The translations under genes were made by a program, and so were the position numbers. Under the pieces are notes generated by a model. That model made no database searches. It saw only the letters and a list, made by a program, of their open reading frames with translations, and was not told the origin of the DNA. A stretch of DNA of 11,400 nt from Acidobacteriaceae bacterium (GTDB lineage: Bacteria; Acidobacteriota; Terriglobia; Terriglobales; Acidobacteriaceae), in NCBI GenBank assembly GCA_030838305.1, contig JAUTWY010000464.1:1-11400 (forward strand), given 5' to 3'. Positions 5,845 to 11,400 of this stretch are shown in pieces. The first letter of the stretch is position 1. Each line of letters opens with the position of its first letter.

Positions 5845-8130
5845 ATGCGTTTCACTCGCATTATTCTAGTGACGCCGCTTCTATTGGCGGCCCTCGCCGC
5901 TTTCGCCTCCGTCTTCGGCTCAATTCGCGGCATTGTTCACGATCCCCAGCATCGTCCCGTGGAAAATGCCATGGTCATGCTTCGCTCCAAGACTTCCGAC
6001 TGGACCGCCACCGCCACCACCGATGCATCCGGCCAGTTCATTTTCAACAGCGTCTCGCTCGGCGAATATACCGTCACCGTCGCCGCTCCCAGCTTCAATC
6101 AGGCTGCGCAGAACGTTCGCGTGAATTCAGGATCGCAACCCGTCCTGCATTTTTCCCTGAGCGTGTCCACGAACAAGCAGATCGTCAATGTCTCCGGATC
6201 TCCCGAAGCCGCTCCCACCGACACCGCCACTCCCATCACCCTGGTTAGCCGTCTCGACGTCGAACACACTCCCGGCGCTGCGCGCTCCAACAGCCTCGCC
6301 ATGATCACCGACTACGTTCCCGGCGCCTATCTCACGCACGACCAGCTCCACATCCGCGGCGGCCATCAAACCAGTTGGCTGCTCGATGGCGTGCCCGTCC
6401 CCAACACCAACATCGCCTCGAATCTCGGCCCGCAATTCGATCCCAAGGATATCGACTATCTCGAAGTCAATCGCGGAAGCTACGGCGCCGAGTTCGGCGA
6501 CCGCACCTATGGTGTCTTCAATGTGGCGCCCCGCACCGGTTTCGAGCGCAACCGTCAGGCCGAACTCGTGCTCAGCGCCGGAAATTTCTACCAGACCAAC
6601 GAGGCCCTCAGTTTCGGCAGCCATACCGAACGCTTCGCTTATTATGCCAGCGTCAATGCCAACCGCAGCAATCTTGGCATCGAAACGCCCGTCCCGCAGG
6701 TAGTTCACGGCGCCGAGAACGGTTACGGAGGCTTCGGCTCCCTTATTTTCAATGTCGATCCCTCGAACCAATTTCGCCTCGTGACATCATTGCGGAAAGA
6801 CTACTATCAGATTCCTTACGACCCGTTTCCCAACGACATCGAGAACGCGCCGCTCGCGGAAAATGATTTCGTAGCGCAATATCCCACTCTCAACTTGCGT
6901 GACGGCGATCACGAATCTGATGCCATCCTGAATTTCTCCTGGGTTCACACTTTCAATTCAAAACTTCTGCTTACCGTCTCGCCGTTTTATCATCGCAATG
7001 CCGCTGACTACGCCAGTTCGCCCAACGATTCTCCCGTTGTCACCGCGCAGGATCGCACTTCGAATTATGCTGGCGGCCAGGTGAGTCTCGCTGCGACCTT
7101 GGCAAAGAATAATCTGCAGATCGGCGTATACAGTTTTTATCAACATGACAGCGAGCGGTTCGGCGCAATCTTCAATCCCCCGCAGCAGAACCAGGGCATA
7201 AATCCTCCCGACCGCGAAAACCGATCCGGCAGCCTGGGATCATTCTTCATCGATGACAAGTTCAAACCCTTCTCGTGGCTGACGTTGACCAGCGGAATGC
7301 GACCCACGCACTTTTCTGGAGGAGTTTCCGAGTCCGCCATCAGTCCGCGTTTCGGCATAGCACTGAATGTCCCTCGCCTCAACTGGACTTTCCGCGCTTT
7401 CTACGGCCACTACTATCAGGCTCCGCCGCTGATTACGGCTTCGGGCCCGCTCCTTCAATTCGCCAATAACAACAATTTGGGATTCATCAAGCTCAACGGC
7501 GAGCGCGATGAAGAACATCAGTTCGGCGTCACCATTCCCTTCCTCGGCTGGACTCTCGACATCGACGACTTCCGCACCAACGTCACAAATTTCTTCGACC
7601 ACAACAACATCGGAGAATCGAATCTCTTCTTCCCCATCACCATCGAGCGCGCAGTCATCCGCGGATGGGAAGCCACGCTGCGTTCTCCGCGCATCGCGCA
7701 CCGCGGCCAAATCCATCTCGCCTATTCCAACCAAATCGCCGAAGCCGGCGGAGCCATCACCGGCGGACTTACAGATTTCTCGTTGCCCGAAGGCCTCTCC
7801 CCGCTCGATCACGATCAGCGCAACACGCTCAATGTCGGTGGAGACATCACTCTTCCCTGGCACGCCTACGCGTCGACCAATGTTTACTATGGCTCTGGAT
7901 TCGTCAACGCTTTCCCCGGCCAGCCCTATCCCGGCGCTTATCTGCCGGCACACACAACCTTCGATCTTTCTCTCGGCAAAGATTTCGGCGAGCGCTTCTC
8001 CGCCACGCTGAACGCGATCAACCTAGCCAACCGCCGCGTCGAACTCGACAACAGCGTCACCTTCGGCGGATTCCACTGGAACAACCCCCGCGAAATTTAT
8101 GTAGAACTTCGCTACCGCTTCCACTATTAA
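5845..8130 (+). CDS. TonB-dependent outer-membrane receptor with CarboxypepD_reg-like domain
   Basis: This is a 761-residue outer-membrane receptor. It has a signal peptide (about 1-22), a carboxypeptidase-regulatory-like beta-sandwich (about 25-110, GSIRGIVHDPQHRPVENAMV and DASGQFIFNSVSLGEYTV), a plug domain (about 140-240, with LHIRGGHQTSWLLDGVPVP and GSYGAEFGDRTYG), and a long beta-barrel ending in YVELRYRFHY with a terminal aromatic residue as BamA clients need. Such proteins import scarce metals or large ligands using TonB energy. I see no clear TonB box. The substrate is not readable from sequence; the neighbours suggest copper or a metal complex, and the leader allows a cobalamin link. 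I chose the ATG at 5845 because GGAG lies 6 nt upstream; an in-frame TTG at 5833 overlaps that site and is unlikely. Confidence 0.9.
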   Translation: MRFTRIILVTPLLLAALAAFASVFGSIRGIVHDPQHRPVENAMVMLRSKTSDWTATATTDASGQFIFNSVSLGEYTVTVAAPSFNQAAQNVRVNSGSQPVLHFSLSVSTNKQIVNVSGSPEAAPTDTATPITLVSRLDVEHTPGAARSNSLAMITDYVPGAYLTHDQLHIRGGHQTSWLLDGVPVPNTNIASNLGPQFDPKDIDYLEVNRGSYGAEFGDRTYGVFNVAPRTGFERNRQAELVLSAGNFYQTNEALSFGSHTERFAYYASVNANRSNLGIETPVPQVVHGAENGYGGFGSLIFNVDPSNQFRLVTSLRKDYYQIPYDPFPNDIENAPLAENDFVAQYPTLNLRDGDHESDAILNFSWVHTFNSKLLLTVSPFYHRNAADYASSPNDSPVVTAQDRTSNYAGGQVSLAATLAKNNLQIGVYSFYQHDSERFGAIFNPPQQNQGINPPDRENRSGSLGSFFIDDKFKPFSWLTLTSGMRPTHFSGGVSESAISPRFGIALNVPRLNWTFRAFYGHYYQAPPLITASGPLLQFANNNNLGFIKLNGERDEEHQFGVTIPFLGWTLDIDDFRTNVTNFFDHNNIGESNLFFPITIERAVIRGWEATLRSPRIAHRGQIHLAYSNQIAEAGGAITGGLTDFSLPEGLSPLDHDQRNTLNVGGDITLPWHAYASTNVYYGSGFVNAFPGQPYPGAYLPAHTTFDLSLGKDFGERFSATLNAINLANRRVELDNSVTFGGFHWNNPREIYVELRYRFHY

Positions 8131-8230
8131 GAAGCAATGGTGAGTAATATAGGAGTCGAATAAAATTCGGCTAAGACTCGAACAAGACGCGCAGAGGATG
8201 GCACGGGATTCGCATAAGATCCGTATCAAG

Positions 8231-8286
8231 GGTGTGCCTTCAGGCAAACCGTAATCGCCGAATCACTGAATCGCGCCTTCAGGCGC
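8231..8286. repeat. Two-hairpin intergenic repeat, copy B
   Basis: The first hairpin (8231-8250), GGTGTGCC-TTCA-GGCAAACC, has one mismatch. After 22 nt the second (8273-8286) is a perfect GCGCC-TTCA-GGCGC. It lies inside the presumed operon, between the receptor stop and the CusF-like start, and could shape the mRNA there by stabilising the 3' end or attenuating. Neither stem has a following U-tract, so a simple intrinsic terminator is unlikely. Confidence 0.6.
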
Positions 8287-8307
8287 TGCTTCTTCGAGGA
8301 GCTGACT

Positions 8308-8712
8308 ATGCCTGACAAATGCAACTCATCCTTGCTGTCGATTGCGCTCCTTGCGCTTAGCTTCCTGGTTACATTCTCTCTCGCCTGCAATCGCGGAACC
8401 CCGCCATCCGCAGGCCCCACCCAGGGCGGGACCAAGCGCTATTCCCTCAAAGGCAAAGTGATTTCCGTGAACAAGCAGGCTGGAAACGCCAGCATCTACA
8501 ACGATCCCATCGCCGGATTCATGGACCCCATGGCGATGCCCTACACCATCAAGCCTCCCGCCGCGCTCGATGAACTTCAGCCTGGCGACACCGTCACTGC
8601 CGACGTTGTCGTCGAGCCCGATAAGTACTGGCTGGAGAACGTTAAAGTCACCGCTCATTCCCAGACTCCCGCCGGCAAGTCCACGCCCGCCGGGGAAAAG
8701 CAGGAAAAGTAA
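8308..8712 (+). CDS. CusF-like copper-binding lipoprotein
   Basis: This is a 134-residue exported protein. A hydrophobic signal segment (9-26) ends at FSLAC with Cys27 as a plausible lipidation site, although Ser at -3 is not a classic lipobox. Residues 45-115 form a CusF/SenC-N-type OB-fold domain: YSLKGKVISVNKQAGNASI, the Met-rich loop GFMDPMAMPY (70-79), then LQPGDTVTADVVV. In CusF, a His, a Trp and two Met bind Cu(I); here the Met residues (72, 75, 77) remain, but the usual upstream His is replaced around YNDP and no Trp is in the loop. A low-complexity Pro/Gly/Lys tail (120-134) follows. GAGGAG lies 7 nt before the ATG. It is directly followed by the VKOR gene. I infer a periplasmic copper-binding or chaperone role. 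Confidence 0.8.
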   Translation: MPDKCNSSLLSIALLALSFLVTFSLACNRGTPPSAGPTQGGTKRYSLKGKVISVNKQAGNASIYNDPIAGFMDPMAMPYTIKPPAALDELQPGDTVTADVVVEPDKYWLENVKVTAHSQTPAGKSTPAGEKQEK

Positions 8713-9132
8713 ATGAGATACATTCTGATTCTGCTAGCGGCTCTCGGGATCGTCGTTTCCGTCCTCGCCCTGCGCGAGCACTACCGCACCGAAGGCGACT
8801 CCCCGTGCAGCATCAACGAACGCTGGGATTGCGGCATCGTCAATCACAGCCCCTACGCCATGCTGGTCGGCATTCCAGTCGCCGCTCTCGGCATCTTCGG
8901 ATATCTCCTCATGGGCGCGTTCGCCTGGCGGCCCGCCTACCGCCCGCTTCTGGCGGCCGCCCTCGTCGGTTTGGGTTTTTCTCTGTACCTCGCCCACGTC
9001 GAAGCACACATCCTCGGCGTCTGGTGCATCTACTGCGTCATCTCACTGGGAGATATCTCGCTGATCACTTTGCTGTCGCTGGGAACTACGCTAGCTGCGT
9101 CGATGCGCAAGTCGCCAGGACTGGCCCGTTAG
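8713..9132 (+). CDS. Vitamin K epoxide reductase (VKOR) family protein
   Basis: This is a 139-residue membrane protein with four to five hydrophobic helices. The VKOR residues are present: the loop cysteines Cys32 and Cys40 (SPCSINERWDC), and the active-site pair Cys105-Ile-Tyr-Cys108 (WCIYC). Bacterial VKORs reoxidise DsbA-like thioredoxins and pass electrons to quinone, forming disulfides in exported proteins. This one has no fused thioredoxin domain, so a separate partner must exist; none is in the window. The ATG follows the stop of the CusF-like gene with no gap, and its AGGA ribosome-binding site lies inside that gene, so the two are co-translated. Its likely clients could include the Cys-rich protein encoded upstream, but this is inference. 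Confidence 0.88.
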   Translation: MRYILILLAALGIVVSVLALREHYRTEGDSPCSINERWDCGIVNHSPYAMLVGIPVAALGIFGYLLMGAFAWRPAYRPLLAAALVGLGFSLYLAHVEAHILGVWCIYCVISLGDISLITLLSLGTTLAASMRKSPGLAR

Positions 9133-9294
9133 AATTTCGCCCCCCTACAACGTGCAGTGCCGCGGAAGAACTGCGCTTCTGCCGCGCGTAAAGCGCCCAA
9201 ATCAATCCGGGCGTCAGCCCCTGTGACCGCTTCTTGCGTCCATCACGCAGCCGTTCCGTGCCCTGTTCAATCCAGTAAGCCGCAGATGGGGAAA

Positions 9295-9348
9295 GGCACG
9301 ACTTCAATCGTGCCGCAAGGCCACCGAAACCAACATCGGCTTTAGCGG
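9295..9348. repeat. Two-hairpin intergenic repeat, copy C
   Basis: The first hairpin (9295-9314) is a perfect 7-bp stem, GGCACGA-CTTCAA-TCGTGCC, with the same loop as copy A. After 22 nt the second stem (9337-9348) is CGGC-TTTA-GCGG, with one mismatch. The tail CTGAGGCATGTCCTC resembles that of copy A. Compared with A, stem position 3 changes from T-A to C-G, keeping the pair. Confidence 0.6.
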
Positions 9349-9394
9349 CTGAGGCATGTCCTCAAACCTGAGAGGTACTTTGCCTGCACGCGCC

Positions 9395-9417
9395 AAATAT
9401 CCAGATGCTTCACATCC
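9395..9417. repeat. 23-base near-copy of the gyrB 3' end
   Basis: Positions 9395-9417 match 10842-10864 at 22 of 23 bases; the only difference is G at 9407 versus T at 10854. The second location encodes the last residues of GyrB (DVKNLDI) and its stop. No similarity extends beyond this segment on either side. Confidence 0.6.
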
Positions 9418-9660
9418 GAAGCCCAGACCTTCTGGATGCTTTCCTTTGATCTTGATTCCAAGCGGTGATCTTGTTTTTGGGTGGCGCAGCACTTGCCCGC
9501 GCTGCGATAAGGACTCCCGCAATGGCTTGGGCTTTTTGGCCCCTGCGGTGCCGTCTTCATCTCGCATCCATCGCTCAGTGAGAAACAGCCGCCTCGCCTC
9601 CCAGAGCGAAGCCGAAGGGGCTACCCGGTCAAGCGAAGCGAGCCCGGATGAACTCGTTTT

Positions 9661-10671
9661 TCACCCCTTCTGCACGACAGGCTGCCTCGGCGAAGCGAAG
9701 AATACCCTCGCCACCCAGCGCAAAATCCTCCAGCCGACAACAGCGCCCACAACAATCGTAGCCACCCACAACAGCACCGCCGGAAGATAGAACACAATCG
9801 AAGTCATCGATCCCGCGTAGTTCGCCAGTGCATCGAGCCCATCGCGCAGCGCCAGCTTCAGCTGATACAGCGGGCGCCATTGCAGCCCGAACACCTGCGC
9901 CTCCGCCTCGGCTTGCAGCGAAATCGCGATTGCGACGGTCTCGATCTGTTTTGACAGCGCATCGAATTCTTCTTGCTGCTGCTCGATCTCTCCGCGCACT
10001 TCGCCCAGTTTGTCGCTGACCTCGAGCGTGTCTTTCACCGTATGCGCCTGCTTCAATATCGACAGATACTGCGCCTCTTCCGCTCGGAGGTTTCGCAGAT
10101 TCGCGTCCTGATCCACGTACTGCCGCGTAACATCCTGTGCCTCCACTTTCTCGCTCTCCACCCTCAGTCCCAGCTTGCGAATCTCAGCGCGAGCTTCCTC
10201 AAACGATGCCACAGGCACCCGAATCGTGAGTGATGCCGTCCCTCTGAAGAGCGCACCGCTTACCTCGGAGCTCACGAGAAAACCACCCATGCTTTCCGCA
10301 AGCGCCCGAATCCTCTCGGCTACCTCCGCCGGCTTCTGCACGACGAGGTCAACGGAACTTGTGCGGACCATCTTCCGCTCCGTGGAGGCATTCGCACGTG
10401 CCTCGTCGTATTTCGAATGTCTCGTCGATGCGGTGGACACACTCGGGGTTGCTGGAATGGCTTTCATAGCGAGGCCATAACGCGAATTGCTCGCCGGTGT
10501 ACCTCCCAAACCACGCTCCCGTGCAAATCTCCATGACTCATTCGCGCCCATTCGGGACCGCATGAGGTTCGGAATCCCCACGATGGCCAACCCCAGAACA
10601 ACCGCGAATCCGACAGCGATCCACGACGCTGGCTTGGTGCGGACGGCTGTTGAATCCATCAAAGTCGGCAT
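9661..10671 (-). CDS. DUF4349 domain membrane protein
   Basis: This is a 336-residue protein with an N-terminal membrane helix (about 16-36), a Ser/Thr/Ala-rich linker (54-97), the DUF4349 domain (about 98-320) and a C-terminal membrane helix (about 290-318). The domain opens with RKMVRTSSVDLVVQKP and continues ESMGGFLVSSEVSG and LTIRVPVASFEEA. A Glu/Gln-rich coiled-coil stretch (about 188-245) separates it from the last helix. The function of DUF4349 is unknown; many members are envelope proteins, some with anti-sigma-type zinc fingers, which this one lacks. Just after the first helix it has IPNLMRSRMGANE (33-45), very like the pilin consensus of acidobacteria. The ATG at 10671 has GAGG about 9 nt upstream. 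It may share transcription with gyrB, though a strong hairpin lies between them. Confidence 0.82.
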   Translation of the reverse strand: MPTLMDSTAVRTKPASWIAVGFAVVLGLAIVGIPNLMRSRMGANESWRFARERGLGGTPASNSRYGLAMKAIPATPSVSTASTRHSKYDEARANASTERKMVRTSSVDLVVQKPAEVAERIRALAESMGGFLVSSEVSGALFRGTASLTIRVPVASFEEARAEIRKLGLRVESEKVEAQDVTRQYVDQDANLRNLRAEEAQYLSILKQAHTVKDTLEVSDKLGEVRGEIEQQQEEFDALSKQIETVAIAISLQAEAEAQVFGLQWRPLYQLKLALRDGLDALANYAGSMTSIVFYLPAVLLWVATIVVGAVVGWRILRWVARVFFASPRQPVVQKG

Positions 10672-10763
10672 GTCAGTTTCCTCTGAAAAGGAACGTTAGC
10701 TCAAGCGCGCCTTGCACCACATTTTATTGCCGCTGTTTACGTCGTCAGGTCTGAGAACTAAGA

Positions 10764-10785
10764 GGGGCGACCCGAAGGCCGCCCC
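10764..10785 (-). terminator. UUCG-loop terminator-like hairpin after gyrB
   Basis: Read on the minus strand this is a continuous 9-bp stem, GGGGCGGCC with GGUCGCCCC (one G-U wobble), capped by the very stable C(UUCG)G tetraloop. It lies 54 nt after the gyrB stop and about 90 nt before the DUF4349 start. The next bases (TCTTAGTTCT) are moderately U-rich. It fits a gyrB terminator or a partial attenuator toward the DUF4349 gene. Confidence 0.55.
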
Positions 10786-10839
10786 AATATGTCCCTTTAT
10801 CCGTCTGTATCCGCGCAAGTCCGTGGCTAAAAAACTTCT

Positions 10840-11400
10840 TTAAATATCCAGATTCTTCACATCCAGCGCATTCTCTTCAATAAATTTCCGCCGAGCCTCG
10901 ACATCCTCACCCATCAAGGTGGTGAAGATGGTTTCGCACTCGGCAATATCTTCGAGCTTCACCGAGAGCAGAGTCCGCCGCTCCGGATCCATGGTCGTCT
11001 CCCACAGCTGCGGCGCCGTCATCTCGCCCAGACCTTTGTAGCGCTGCACGTCGTAGCCACGGCTGCCTTCTTTCTTCACGTACTCGAACAGCTCGCGCGC
11101 CGTCGCCTTCTCCACCGGCTCGATTACGGCGCGGGTCTTCGTCGCAGGCGCAGCCTTGGCGGCTTTCTTCCCGGACTTGCTGTCGGTCTCTGCTGCGTCG
11201 CCCTCCTGATCTTCGGGAGCCTCGTCGCCGTTGCTGCCCGCCGCGCCAGCCTTGCGCAAAGCCTCCACCACAAATGGCGGCTCGAGATAAGGCTCAATCT
11301 GCTTGAACTTAGAGATCAACTGCCGGCATTCCGCGCTGGACGCCAGTTCCCAATTGATCACGTGTTCCGATCCCTGTGAGTTCACAATCTTTACTTCCCA
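10840..11400 (-). CDS. gyrB: DNA gyrase subunit B, C-terminal part (5' end outside window)
   Basis: This is the end of GyrB, the ATPase subunit of the type II topoisomerase that introduces negative supercoils. The frame is open to the window edge (186 residues visible, beginning WEVKIVN), so the GTG at 11385 is internal. Diagnostic GyrB segments are QRYKGLGEMTAPQLWETT, DPERRTLLSVKLED, IFTTLMGEDVEARRKF and the C-terminus NALDVKNLDI. These belong to the TOPRIM/C-terminal region that contacts GyrA. An Ala/Gly/Asp/Glu/Lys-rich low-complexity segment of about 41 residues (11128-11250) interrupts the sequence before VEKATARELFEYV, where I would expect a short linker. ParE is less likely given the exact NALDVKNLDI end. 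The stop TAA is at 10840-10842. Confidence 0.95.
   Translation of the reverse strand, partial: WEVKIVNSQGSEHVINWELASSAECRQLISKFKQIEPYLEPPFVVEALRKAGAAGSNGDEAPEDQEGDAAETDSKSGKKAAKAAPATKTRAVIEPVEKATARELFEYVKKEGSRGYDVQRYKGLGEMTAPQLWETTMDPERRTLLSVKLEDIAECETIFTTLMGEDVEARRKFIEENALDVKNLDI

Larger units (their letters stand above)
9133..9660. other. 528-base repeat-rich stretch without a convincing gene
   Basis: Its contents are: a bulged GC-rich stem just after VKOR (about 9160-9186), a small GGGC-GTCA-GCCC hairpin (9209-9220) like the second stem of the two-hairpin element, copy C (9295-9348), a segment nearly identical to the 3' end of gyrB (9395-9417), and an inverted pair ATCCAGA (9399-9405) / TCTGGAT (9431-9437). 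An 87-codon minus-strand frame (9304-9567) runs through the repeats and has no recognisable domain. The region looks like accumulated dispersed repeats. Confidence 0.55.

Noticed and set aside
7240..7953. 237-codon minus-strand frame within the receptor gene (and a similar one at 6127-6771)
   Set aside because: Both are antisense shadows of the receptor, with repetitive Val/Gly/Glu composition and no recognisable domain.
9160..9220. Bulged stem plus GGGC-GTCA-GCCC hairpin as another copy of the two-hairpin element
   Set aside because: The second hairpin fits, but the sequence about 22 nt upstream does not form the 20-nt first hairpin, so it is at most a half copy.
9304..9567. 87-codon minus-strand frame after VKOR
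   Set aside because: It reads through hairpin element C and the gyrB-like 23-mer, lacks a domain or a ribosome-binding site, and is best explained as a spurious frame in repeat DNA.

Overview
The window looks like chromosomal DNA of an acidobacterium (Terriglobia-like, e.g. a Koribacter or Sulfotelmatobacter relative). This is inferred from moderately high GC, a TonB-dependent receptor with an N-terminal carboxypeptidase-regulatory-like domain, an EF-G2-type GTPase, a pilin-like 'IPNLxRSRMxANE' peptide, and many short 'CTTCA'-loop hairpin repeats between genes. No database search was possible, so the assignment is tentative.

Layout. Positions 2-622 (+) hold the end of a VapBC toxin-antitoxin pair. 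Positions 671-1396 (-) hold an exported metallo-beta-lactamase-fold hydrolase. Positions 1397-2022 have no intact gene, only a REP-like double hairpin (1540-1592) and a possible decayed, frameshifted gene (1610-1971). Positions 2023-4131 (-) hold a 702-residue EF-G-like GTPase of the EF-G2 type. A CATCCTC-rich divergent spacer separates it from a small DUF962/Mpo1-like membrane protein (4351-4653, +).

The most interesting block is 4654-9372, all on the + strand: a spacer with two tandem repeats and a hairpin element, a DoxX-family membrane protein, a secreted Cys/His-rich small protein built like CopL, a structured leader, a TonB-dependent outer-membrane receptor, a CusF-like copper-binding lipoprotein, and a stand-alone VKOR-type thiol oxidoreductase starting on the base after the previous stop. 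I read this as a candidate envelope copper-handling and thiol-redox cluster. A two-hairpin repeat with almost constant geometry occurs three times: before DoxX, between the receptor and the CusF-like gene, and after VKOR. One position in its first stem covaries between copies.

Positions 9133-9660 are repeat-rich and non-coding, and include a 23-base segment nearly identical to the 3' end of gyrB. Positions 9661-10671 (-) encode a DUF4349 membrane protein with a pilin-like segment after its first membrane helix. Positions 10840-11400 (-) are the 3' part of gyrB, followed by a strong UUCG-loop hairpin (10764-10785). No tRNA, rRNA, CRISPR array or transposase was seen.
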